Source: JAOSJT01 sp035362335 (lineage in GTDB: Bacteria > Bacteroidota > Ignavibacteria > SZUA-365). From it: a stretch of DNA of 64,000 bases. The stretch spans positions 62,001-126,000 of the forward strand of contig DAOSDL010000009.1 of assembly GCA_035362335.1 (NCBI GenBank). Reading direction: 5' to 3'. The number at the start of each line of letters is the position of its first letter. Position 1 is the first letter of the stretch. Both the position numbers and the translations under genes were made by a program. This document shows positions 46,493-53,934 of this stretch, in pieces. Below the pieces are notes generated by a model. It made no database searches. It was not told the DNA's origin and saw nothing but the letters and a program-made list of their open reading frames with translations.

Positions 46493-46906
46493 TCAGCGAA
46501 CACTCGCTATTGCCTGCTGAATATCGTCCTTGCTCCAGATCCCTTGATGCCGATTCTGTTCCGAACCATCGCTTCCAAACACGATCTGCGCCGGAATAGC
46601 ACCAATGCGATAGTGCTCGAAGGCCTCCGGAGCGTCCTCCCAGTACACTAACACAATGCGAAGTTCTGGTTTTTCCTTTCTCAGATCGTGGAGTATGCCA
46701 CGCATTTTTTTGCAGGGACCACAATTTTTCCCGCCAAAAGAAACCAGACTCACACCTCCGGCGTGGATTCCGCTATCCACCGATGCAACCGTGTGTAATG
46801 CCGGAAAATCCTCCGGCGATTTCGTTGTGCGGACATCACATGCCGCCAGCTGAAACACGGCGAGCAACAGTATAACACGTAGCGGACCCGACACTCGAGA
46901 GAACAA
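46493..46906 (-). CDS. Thioredoxin-like lipoprotein (CGPC)
   Basis: 137 residues from a TTG start. A lipoprotein signal (hydrophobic VILLLAVFQ then LAAC, Cys24) is followed by a thioredoxin fold with C63-G-P-C66 in GGKNCGPCKKM, RIVLVYWED and the cis-Pro segment GAIPAQIVF. It is therefore a membrane-tethered periplasmic dithiol oxidoreductase. TTG 46906 with AAAGGA upstream gives a textbook lipoprotein signal; the frame is open to an ATG at 47008, 9 bases beyond the permease stop, which would put 58 residues before the Cys. Last gene of the arsR-led cluster, and its likely role is to pass electrons to or from the upstream redox proteins. Confidence 0.85.
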   Translation of the reverse strand: MFSRVSGPLRVILLLAVFQLAACDVRTTKSPEDFPALHTVASVDSGIHAGGVSLVSFGGKNCGPCKKMRGILHDLRKEKPELRIVLVYWEDAPEAFEHYRIGAIPAQIVFGSDGSEQNRHQGIWSKDDIQQAIASVR

Positions 46907-47017
46907 CTGTCCTTTCCGTCGAACGGCGGACACCACGGAGCAAGCACGGGCACGTATGAGCTTCGCCCTGCAAATGAATGGTTGCGGTATTGTCATCGGC
47001 CTGCTCATGATTGCTCA

Positions 47018-48313
47018 CTAAAGCCAACCGAACAACATGCCACTGCATGTTGCCATAACGATTACCAGGGAAACGAAAACGACTGTCTTCTGCGTGCCCA
47101 TGACACTGCGTATCACCAGCATGTTCGGGAGCGACAGCGCCGGCCCTGCGAGAAGCAGAGCAAGTGCGGGTCCTTTGCCCATACCGCTGGAGAGCAAACC
47201 CTGCACTATCGGTACTTCGGTGAGTGTGGCGAAATACATGAACGCGCCGAACACCGAGGCAAACAGATTCGCACCAAGGGAATTCCCTCCCACCAGCGAT
47301 CGCACCCAGCTGTTGGGAATCAATCCCTCTCCGCCCGCATTTCCGAGCAGCAAGCCCGCAACCAACACTCCTCCTGCTAGCAGGGGCATGATCTGCTTCG
47401 CGAAGTCCCAACTCGACTCGAGCCACTCGCGCGGCTCGCCAGCCGTAAACGCCGTTGCAAGCGTGAGCAACACCGTCCCCACCACGAACGGATACAGCGG
47501 CTGTCCCGGCACAATCAAATGCACGGCGATGATCAACACTGCTCCGCCCACTATCCAGGCCAGGTGCACCTTCAACATGCGATAGAGTGACCATGCAACT
47601 ACCACGCCGAAGCCAGCGGTGATCCACCATTTCCATGCGTGAACCAGCGCGAAAAATCCTCCATCCTCGCCCGGGGATCCCCAGTTCGCGAACACCAGCA
47701 CACCGACCAGCGCGAAAAAGTGCAGCGAGGTTTGCCAGAGCGGACGCGTCTCTGGCGGGGGGACGATATTCATCTGCGCAGCAGCTTTCTCTTGCTCCTC
47801 TCGACGGTACAGCACCGCCATGATCACTCCGATGACAATGCTGAACACCACCGCTCCGATCACGCGCGCCACACCCAATTCCCATCCGAGTATGCGCGCT
47901 GTGAGTATGATGGCCAGGATGTTGATGGCCGGACCGGAGTACAGAAAGGCGATTCCAGGGCCGAGTCCGGCGCCTCGCTTGTGAATGCTGGAGAACAGCG
48001 GCAGTATCGTACAGGAACACACTGCAAGCACCGATCCCGAGACAGATGCGATAAGGTACGCCTTCCATTTCACCGCATTGGCTCCGAAATACCGTATCAC
48101 CGAAGCCTGGCTGACAAACACCGAGATCACGCCCGCAATGAAAAACGCGGGAACGAGGCACAACAGCACATGCTCACGCGCATACCACCGCAACAATTCC
48201 AACGATTCGTAGACGGCATTGTCGAAACGCGGGTGCCCTATGGGCAAATAGAACGCAAGGAGGAATCCGCCCAGCAACCAAGCCAACGTCTTCCATTCGT
48301 GTTTGAACGTCAT
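47018..48313 (-). CDS. ArsP_1/DUF318-type permease
   Basis: 431 residues with about ten transmembrane helices in two repeats joined by a cytoplasmic loop (about 170-200, Glu/Arg-rich). The conserved C99-S-C101 pair in AVCSCTILPLF and the GPAINILA segment are signatures of PF03773-type permeases, which include the organoarsenical exporter ArsP and metalloid permeases. The second repeat carries TLTEVPIVQGLLSSGMG. Position in an arsR-led operon supports export of trivalent (organo)arsenicals or related soft metalloids. It starts 34 bases after the ArsG-like gene. Confidence 0.9.
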   Translation of the reverse strand: MTFKHEWKTLAWLLGGFLLAFYLPIGHPRFDNAVYESLELLRWYAREHVLLCLVPAFFIAGVISVFVSQASVIRYFGANAVKWKAYLIASVSGSVLAVCSCTILPLFSSIHKRGAGLGPGIAFLYSGPAINILAIILTARILGWELGVARVIGAVVFSIVIGVIMAVLYRREEQEKAAAQMNIVPPPETRPLWQTSLHFFALVGVLVFANWGSPGEDGGFFALVHAWKWWITAGFGVVVAWSLYRMLKVHLAWIVGGAVLIIAVHLIVPGQPLYPFVVGTVLLTLATAFTAGEPREWLESSWDFAKQIMPLLAGGVLVAGLLLGNAGGEGLIPNSWVRSLVGGNSLGANLFASVFGAFMYFATLTEVPIVQGLLSSGMGKGPALALLLAGPALSLPNMLVIRSVMGTQKTVVFVSLVIVMATCSGMLFGWL

Positions 48314-48347
48314 ACCGATCTCTTGTTGAGACGCGCAGGAAGCGCTC

Positions 48348-49043
48348 CTACAGCATCAGGGTGAACACAAAATAGACGCCGACGATAATGAATACGACGG
48401 CGATCACACGACGAAACCACCACTCGAAGGTCTTCACCTTATTGTAAAATCCGGCAATTCCCCGAACGGTGAATGCGAGCAACCACGCGGCAACAATGAC
48501 CGGCAGGCCGGTGCCCACCGCGAATACCGGCGGCAGTAGGAGTCCATCCACACTCGCGACTGTCATGGGTATCAACATCATGAAATACAGCACACCGCTG
48601 TAGGGACAAAACGCGAGCGCGAACGCCGCACCCAAAAGCAGTACACCGAGATAGCCTTTGAATCGCGCTCCGAGCGCCTCGCTCAAGCGTCCGCCGCCGG
48701 GCAGGCGAAGCGGCAGGACGTCCAGCATCACGACACCGACTATAATCAGTGCCGGACCCAGCAGGCGCTCACCCCAACCCTGAAACAGTCGTGAAATATC
48801 GAAGGTGCTCGCACCGAAATAGATCACGACGCCAAGGACGGTATATGACAGTGCTCTTCCAGCGGTGTACACCAGTCCATTGATGAAAATCCGGCGCTTG
48901 TCTTCGATGTCCCTGCTGATATATCCCATTGCGGTGATATTGGTTGCAAGGGGACAGGGACTGATGGCGGTCATCAATCCGAGTAACAATGCCGAAAGCA
49001 CCGGGATCTGTGTTGAATCGAACAATCCCTGCAGGAATTCCAT
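48348..49043 (-). CDS. ArsG-like CcdA/DsbD-family membrane protein
   Basis: 231 residues, six helices. Two intramembrane cysteines sit in the motifs SPC30PLA and FC146PYSG, the pair by which CcdA/DsbD proteins carry electrons from cytoplasm to periplasm. The closest named group I know is ArsG, proposed to export aromatic arsenicals together with ArsE and ArsF; the sequence equally supports a thiol-electron conduit. It lies 3 bases after the ArsF-like gene. Start 49043 is the first ATG and fits the family. Confidence 0.87.
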   Translation of the reverse strand: MEFLQGLFDSTQIPVLSALLLGLMTAISPCPLATNITAMGYISRDIEDKRRIFINGLVYTAGRALSYTVLGVVIYFGASTFDISRLFQGWGERLLGPALIIVGVVMLDVLPLRLPGGGRLSEALGARFKGYLGVLLLGAAFALAFCPYSGVLYFMMLIPMTVASVDGLLLPPVFAVGTGLPVIVAAWLLAFTVRGIAGFYNKVKTFEWWFRRVIAVVFIIVGVYFVFTLML

Positions 49044-49046
49044 AGG

Positions 49047-49457
49047 CTAACGCAACTCCGCCTTGATCGTGCGGAGGAGTGCGTCCTGCAATTTTCCGGG
49101 ATCGGCGAGTGCGTATTGGAATGCCTTCGCAGTGAGGTCCACCCATTTCTTGCCGGGTCCCTGCACTATCAATGAGGAGCCAGCGATCTGATACTTTTCC
49201 ACAAGCGCCGCATTCTCCTCTTTCTCGTGATTCAGCTCGACAAACTTCACCCGAGCGTCCTTTGCATACATTTCCGTGATGGTTTTCTCCGCAATATCCT
49301 GTATTCCGAGGCAGGTCTTGCAGCGGCGCTCCCCGTGGAAGTACATGACGGTGACCTGTGGCTTCACCCCGGGTTTCCCCGTCGCTGATGTGGACTGGCT
49401 CAGTCCTTGCGCGAAAAGGAAGGGAATGAGTAGCAGGGAAATGGCTATCGCTTTCAT
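49047..49457 (-). CDS. ArsF-like periplasmic thioredoxin-fold protein
   Basis: 136 residues. A signal peptide (MKAIAISLLLIPFLFAQG) precedes a thioredoxin-like domain beginning VTVMYFHGERRC46KTC49, the motif of the ArsF family (annotated as nitrophenyl-arsenical reductase subunits). The rest is helical with a V-K-F-V-E-L-N strand and a short end. AGAGGTG precedes the ATG at 49457; a longer frame upstream is not needed. Sandwiched between ArsE- and ArsG-like genes, it would be the periplasmic redox partner. Confidence 0.87.
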   Translation of the reverse strand: MKAIAISLLLIPFLFAQGLSQSTSATGKPGVKPQVTVMYFHGERRCKTCLGIQDIAEKTITEMYAKDARVKFVELNHEKEENAALVEKYQIAGSSLIVQGPGKKWVDLTAKAFQYALADPGKLQDALLRTIKAELR

Positions 49458-49467
49458 GCACACACCT

Positions 49468-49701
49468 CTAACCGTTGAGTAGGGAAAGGATTTCTTCTTC
49501 GCCCGGAACCCGACCTTTAACCAGCACATTGCCGTTGACCACCAGGGCCGGCGTCATCATCACTCCGTAATTCATGATGTCCACAATATCATCGACCTTC
49601 GACACCGTGGCGTCGATGCCATGTTTTTCAACGACCTTCCGCACTGTCTGCTCAAGTGCCGCGCACTTAGGGCAACCCGTACCTAGAATTTTCACGTCCA
49701 T
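49468..49701 (-). CDS. ArsE-like small thioredoxin (CPKC)
   Basis: 77 residues, a compact glutaredoxin-like thioredoxin of the MTH895/TM0996 type: V-K-I-L-G-T-G-C10-P-K-C13 at the start, GVMMTPALVVNG with the cis-Pro, and KGRVPGEEEI near the end. No signal peptide, so cytoplasmic. It follows arsR by 34 bases and precedes the ArsF-like gene by 10. Start 49701 is set by the family N-terminus. Confidence 0.9.
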   Translation of the reverse strand: MDVKILGTGCPKCAALEQTVRKVVEKHGIDATVSKVDDIVDIMNYGVMMTPALVVNGNVLVKGRVPGEEEILSLLNG

Positions 49702-49735
49702 AACTCTTTTTTCTCCGTATAAAAAAGTGAAACGG

Positions 49736-50035
49736 TTACTCGGCGAACAATCCGCAAAAAATACCACGCGCGTCGTCCCATGCTTCCCGACACAGACAGT
49801 ATTTGATTTTCGGTGGAAGAAACTCTCCCTGGATAAGCCCCGCATCCTTGAGCTCGCTCAGGTGCTGCGACAGTGTGCTGCGCGCAATGGGCAGGATCTC
49901 CGCGAGATCGCCACTGTAACAGCAGGTCTGCCGCGACAGCAGCTGAAGGATGTACACCCGAACCGGATGCGCCAACGCCCGAGCGTAACGTGCTGTCTTC
50001 CGCTGTTCTTCCGTGATGGTCTCGATCTCTATCAT
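49736..50035 (-). CDS. arsR: ArsR-family transcriptional repressor
   Basis: 99 residues, winged helix of the ArsR/SmtB type: ALAHPVRVYILQLL, the recognition helix ARSTLSQHLSELKDAGLI and the wing. Cys38-Cys39 (QTCCYSGDL) sit at the ArsR metal-binding helix and further Cys occur at 80, 82 and 94, fitting a sensor of trivalent arsenic, antimony or similar. It heads the minus-strand cluster and has an inverted repeat directly upstream, consistent with autoregulation. Confidence 0.93.
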   Translation of the reverse strand: MIEIETITEEQRKTARYARALAHPVRVYILQLLSRQTCCYSGDLAEILPIARSTLSQHLSELKDAGLIQGEFLPPKIKYCLCREAWDDARGIFCGLFAE

Positions 50036-50051
50036 TTACAACTCATTTCAT

Positions 50052-50071
50052 ATTTCGTAGAAATACGAAAT
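50052..50071. promoter_or_regulatory. Probable ArsR operator
   Basis: A perfect 8-bp inverted repeat ATTTCGTA (50052-50059) and TACGAAAT (50064-50071) with a 4-base spacer, 16 bases upstream of the arsR start, where a dimeric ArsR repressor would block transcription. Confidence 0.7.
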
Positions 50072-50225
50072 GAATATACCACCCCTCGACGTCCGGCGCA
50101 AGCCCGATCAGTAGCACCATTGAAAGCGCATCCATGCGCAACCCCGGCGCGAGGCGCATCCACACCTCATCCACTTCTCACAGCGACGGTTCTCTCTTTC
50201 ATCCTTGCTTCGCACAGCACGCCTA

Positions 50226-50242
50226 TGTAGATTTCGTCTACA
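50226..50242. promoter_or_regulatory. Inverted repeat upstream of cydA
   Basis: TGTAGA (50226-50231) and TCTACA (50237-50242) around TTTCG, 55 bases before cydA. It may bind a redox or oxygen regulator; no known consensus was matched. Confidence 0.4.
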
Positions 50243-50296
50243 CAGCGCGCTTGCGCGGAGCAACGAAGCACCTTCAAAGAGAGAAAGGAAAAATTC

Positions 50297-51736
50297 ATGG
50301 ACCTTGATGTCCTGTTACTTTCCCGCCTGCAGTTCGCCCTCACCATCATGTTCCATTATCTGTTCCCGCCGCTGTCCATCGGCCTGGGTCTGATCATGGC
50401 TATAACCGAGGGCATGTACATCAAAACGAAGAACAAGCAGTACGAAGTACTCGCGCGATTCTGGACGAAGATCTTCGCCGTGGTGTTCGCCCTGGGGGTG
50501 GCATCGGGTATCGTCATGGAATTCCAGTTCGGCACGAACTGGGCCACCTACTCTCGCTACGTGGGCGATGTATTCGGTTCGCCCCTGGCGGCCGAAGGGG
50601 TGTTCGCGTTCTTCCTTGAATCCGGTTTCCTGGCGATTCTCGTTTTCGGCTGGGATCGCGTATCCCCACGCGTACATTTCTTTTCCACCGTCATGGTCTC
50701 ACTCGGCTCGATGTTTTCAGCGGTGTGGATCGTTGTGGCGAATTCCTGGATGCAGACACCGGCGGGCTTTCACATCGTTGGTGAAGGCATGGATGCGCGA
50801 GCGGAAATCACGGATTTCTGGGCGATGGTCTTTAATCCCAGCAGTGTCGATCGTCTCACGCACACGCTGATCGGCGCCTTCATTCTCGGTGCGTTCTTCG
50901 TCATGAGTATCACCGCATACTACATCCTGAAAGGTCGGCACCTGGAGCTTTCGCGCAAATCTTTCACCATCGCTCTGGTTGTGGGCACACTGGCGTCGCT
51001 CGCGGCGCTTGTTACCGGCCACACACAGGCGAGTACGGTGGCGGTGACACAACCCGCGAAGCTGGCCGCCTTCGAGGGCCATTTCAAAACAGGCCCCGGG
51101 ACGCTGTACTTGTTCGGGATACCGAATGTGGAGGAGCAGCGTGTGGATTTCGGAGTCGGGATTCCGGGAGGCCTCAGTTTTCTGCTGTATAACGATTTTC
51201 ACACACCCGTGAAGGGACTGGATCAAATACCACCTGAGGATCACCCGCCGATTAACATTCCTTTTCAAACCTATCACCTGATGGTCGCACTCGGGATGTT
51301 CTTCATCGCGATCACGCTCTATGCTTCCTGGCTGCGATGGAGGGGCTCGCTGTTCGAAAAGCGCTGGCTGATGCGTGTGTTCATGTTTGCCGTAATCGGA
51401 CCGTATATCGCTAACTTCGCGGGATGGATCGCCGCCGAGGTAGGTCGCCAGCCTTGGATCGTGTATGGATTGCTGCGAACAAGCGATGCGCTTTCAAAAA
51501 CGGTGAAAGCCGAGGAGGTGTTGGCGTCCATTATCCTCTTCGCCATCATCTACTTCTTCCTCTTCGTGCTGTGGCTCTATATCATGAATGACAAGATCAA
51601 GCACGGACCGGAGGAACATCTCGCCACCGCCGCGGCATCGGATGCCGGGGCGCCACTGCTCGATACAATGTCCAAACTCGCCGATCACAGCGGTCCTTCG
51701 CTGCTCCGTGGCGATGATGGAAAGGAGGGGAAATAA
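50297..51736 (+). CDS. cydA: Cytochrome bd oxidase subunit I
   Basis: 479 residues, polytopic inner-membrane subunit of the quinol oxidase that reduces oxygen to water with high affinity and resists cyanide, NO and sulfide. Haem ligand His20 lies in MFHYLFPPLSIG; the EFQFGTNW, LESGFLAI and GWIAAEVGRQPW motifs are conserved. The periplasmic Q-loop is short, as in CIO-type enzymes. AAGGA precedes ATG. It is followed by cydB after one base; no cydX is seen. Divergent from the arsR cluster, a stress-related neighbour. Confidence 0.96.
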   Translation: MDLDVLLLSRLQFALTIMFHYLFPPLSIGLGLIMAITEGMYIKTKNKQYEVLARFWTKIFAVVFALGVASGIVMEFQFGTNWATYSRYVGDVFGSPLAAEGVFAFFLESGFLAILVFGWDRVSPRVHFFSTVMVSLGSMFSAVWIVVANSWMQTPAGFHIVGEGMDARAEITDFWAMVFNPSSVDRLTHTLIGAFILGAFFVMSITAYYILKGRHLELSRKSFTIALVVGTLASLAALVTGHTQASTVAVTQPAKLAAFEGHFKTGPGTLYLFGIPNVEEQRVDFGVGIPGGLSFLLYNDFHTPVKGLDQIPPEDHPPINIPFQTYHLMVALGMFFIAITLYASWLRWRGSLFEKRWLMRVFMFAVIGPYIANFAGWIAAEVGRQPWIVYGLLRTSDALSKTVKAEEVLASIILFAIIYFFLFVLWLYIMNDKIKHGPEEHLATAAASDAGAPLLDTMSKLADHSGPSLLRGDDGKEGK

Positions 51737-51737
51737 C

Positions 51738-52754
51738 ATGGACCTCAACATTTTTTGGTTCATTCTACTGGGCGTACTCCTAACAGGCTACGCCATACTC
51801 GACGGCTTCGATCTCGGTGTGGGTATCGTGCATCTCTTTTCGCGCGACGACCACGAGCGTCGGCTGTTCATGAACTCCATCGGTCCACTCTGGGATGGCA
51901 ACGAGGTCTGGTTGGTGACCTTCGGCGGCGCGATGTTCGCTGCGTTTCCCCATGCTTACGCCACAGCGTTTTCCGGTTTTTACTTGCCCTTCATGCTGTT
52001 GCTTTTCGCCTTGATTTTCCGAGCGGTGTCCATGGAGTTCCGCAGCAAGCAGGAAATGCGATGGTGGCGATCGATGTGGGATTTCGGCTTCGCGGGTGCA
52101 AGCACACTGGCTACGCTGCTGTTCGGTGTGGCGGTGGGAAACATGATGATCGGCCTGCCCATCGGTCCCGATAAAGAAGCATACACGACTCTATTGGGAC
52201 TGCTGAATCCCTTTTCCCTGCTTGTGGGCGCATTCGCGGTGGCCACCTTCGCAATGCATGGCAGCATCTACCTGTATTTGAAAACCGAGGGAGAGTTGCA
52301 ACAGCGCATTCATCGCTGGATGTGGACAACCTTCGGCTTGTTCCTGGTGCTGTACATGTTCACCACTATGGCCGCGCTGATTGCTGTTCCAACAGCGGTA
52401 CGCAATTTCACACACATCCCCTGGGCCTGGGTGGTGGTGGTGCTCAATGTGCTGGCCATTGCGAATATTCCGCGGGCGATTCATCTGAACAAACCCTTTT
52501 ATGCGTTCATTTCCTCGTCTTGCACCATCGCCGCATTGACCTTCCTCTTCGGTTTCGCTCTGTTTCCGAATATGATCGTTTCCAGCCTCAACCCGGAGTG
52601 GAGCCTCACCATCTACAATGCTGCCTCCTCCGAGAAAACGCTCGGTATCATGCGCTGGATAGCGCTGCTCGGTATGCCCTTCGTTCTGAGCTACACTATC
52701 GCCATCTATTGGATTTTCCGAGGGAAGACCAAAATCGGGAAATTCAGCTACTGA
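51738..52754 (+). CDS. cydB: Cytochrome bd oxidase subunit II
   Basis: 338 residues with about nine helices. Family motifs YAILDGFDLGVG, NSIGPLWDGNEVWLV and FPHAYATAFSGFYLP are present. It stabilises the haem-bearing subunit I. A very strong AAAGGAGGGG site is 7 bases ahead of the ATG at 51738, one base after the cydA stop. Confidence 0.96.
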   Translation: MDLNIFWFILLGVLLTGYAILDGFDLGVGIVHLFSRDDHERRLFMNSIGPLWDGNEVWLVTFGGAMFAAFPHAYATAFSGFYLPFMLLLFALIFRAVSMEFRSKQEMRWWRSMWDFGFAGASTLATLLFGVAVGNMMIGLPIGPDKEAYTTLLGLLNPFSLLVGAFAVATFAMHGSIYLYLKTEGELQQRIHRWMWTTFGLFLVLYMFTTMAALIAVPTAVRNFTHIPWAWVVVVLNVLAIANIPRAIHLNKPFYAFISSSCTIAALTFLFGFALFPNMIVSSLNPEWSLTIYNAASSEKTLGIMRWIALLGMPFVLSYTIAIYWIFRGKTKIGKFSY

Positions 52755-52787
52755 TTCACGGCGACGATTGCACCATCGGTTCGACAC

Positions 52788-52821
52788 GCGGCGTGCCTCA
52801 ACTGGTGCGCCGCTTTTTTTT
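52788..52821 (+). terminator. Intrinsic terminator after cydAB
   Basis: A 10-bp stem (GCGGCGTGCC with GGTGCGCCGC, two G-U) around TCAACT, followed by eight T. Confidence 0.85.
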
Positions 52822-52857
52822 CTTGCCACGAACGGTATCGCGCAATACCATTCCCAC

Positions 52858-52893
52858 AAAAAAACAATCCCTGCGGCGGGGAGCCGCAGGGAT
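52858..52893 (-). terminator. Orphan minus-strand terminator
   Basis: A perfect 11-bp stem (52867-52877 with 52883-52893) around a 5-base loop; read on the minus strand it ends in T-T-G then seven T (52864-52858). No minus-strand gene is recognised upstream of it, so it may end a small RNA or very small gene. Confidence 0.65.
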
Positions 52894-53160
52894 GTGCTGT
52901 CAGGCGATGGCAATCCAATTGCCGAGGTTCGTTGAGTACAAAGGATAAACACATGAAGCCGTTTGGTGTTACGGTGGAGCCAAGGTCAAAATTTCGTCCC
53001 CATAGGCCCTACCGCAAAACTGCGCACACAGCGACGTAAACGTACGTCCAGTCGGCGTACAGATAATTCGAAGGACGGCGGTGACGCATTTTTCGCTCGT
53101 GTCGGGAATTTCTCCCGCCGCATTCTTCGTTATCCCTGCATTGCGGAATACGTCAACATC
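52894..53160. other. Intergenic stretch without a recognised gene
   Basis: Together with the two terminators this gap spans 406 bases. Frames on both strands are open in places (a 68-codon one on the minus strand at 52748-52954) but none looks like protein. It must hold the promoter of the ABC operon, which I could not place, and possibly a minus-strand small RNA ending at 52858. Confidence 0.4.
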
Positions 53161-53934
53161 ATGATCAATCAAGCACCTTCTTTCCATCTCGTTCTTGAAA
53201 ATGTCACGCGGAGCTTCGAAGAAGCAGGCGCACGGCGACATGTGCTGCAGCAACTCACTCTCGACATTGCGCGCGGTGAGCGTGTTCTGCTGCTGGGGCG
53301 CAGCGGTTCAGGAAAAAGCACACTGCTCAATCTCATTGCCGGCATCGACGCGCCCGACAGCGGACGTATCAGCATCGATAACGTGGAAGTCTCGGCGCTC
53401 AACGAGGAGGCACGCACGCTGTTTCGTCGCAGGCATATCGGCATGGTGTTTCAATTTTTCAATCTCCTGCCGACACTCACGGTCATGGAGAATGTGCTCC
53501 TCCCGTTGCAGCTCGACAAGCGCGTGACAGCGCGTACACGTCTCCGTGCAATGGAACTGCTCGATGCCGTAGCCCTCTCCGATCGCGCTTCCAGCATGCC
53601 CGAATTACTGTCGGGAGGCGAGCAGCAACGCGTGGCGATCGTCCGCGCCTTGTTGGGTGAGCCGTCGTTGATACTCGCCGATGAACCCACGGGAAACCTC
53701 GATGCGCGCACCGGTGCAACGGTTCTGGACCTGCTCTTCTCGTTGCACCGATCCCATGGTTCCACGCTGATCATGGCCACCCATGGGCACGAAGCCCTCC
53801 CACACGCGGATCGTATTCTCGACATGCACGACGGCACCGTGCGTGAGGTGAGCGTGGAGGATGTCATTCGCCATGAGGAAGCTCTCCGATCTGCCGCCGA
53901 AGCCTCCGCTCGAACGCAAGGGATACGCACGTGA
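53161..53934 (+). CDS. AttE/LolD-like ABC transporter ATPase
   Basis: 257 residues. Walker A GRSGSGKST (46-54), Q-loop region MVFQFFNLLPTLT, signature LSGGEQQRVAI, Walker B LILADEPTGNLD and H-loop MATHGHE are all intact. It belongs to the MacB/LolD group of ATPases that drive mechanotransmission transporters rather than classic exporters. It overlaps the permease start by 4 bases. The ATG at 53161 is preferred over an upstream GTG because the protein-like sequence starts there. Confidence 0.93.
   Translation: MINQAPSFHLVLENVTRSFEEAGARRHVLQQLTLDIARGERVLLLGRSGSGKSTLLNLIAGIDAPDSGRISIDNVEVSALNEEARTLFRRRHIGMVFQFFNLLPTLTVMENVLLPLQLDKRVTARTRLRAMELLDAVALSDRASSMPELLSGGEQQRVAIVRALLGEPSLILADEPTGNLDARTGATVLDLLFSLHRSHGSTLIMATHGHEALPHADRILDMHDGTVREVSVEDVIRHEEALRSAAEASARTQGIRT

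Noticed and set aside
48348..49043. Calling this gene ccdA for cytochrome c maturation
   Set aside because: No other cytochrome c maturation genes are present, and its neighbours are ArsE/ArsF-like and arsR.
52748..52954. 68-codon minus-strand frame beside cydB
   Set aside because: It runs through both terminators and has no ribosome-binding site or plausible fold.
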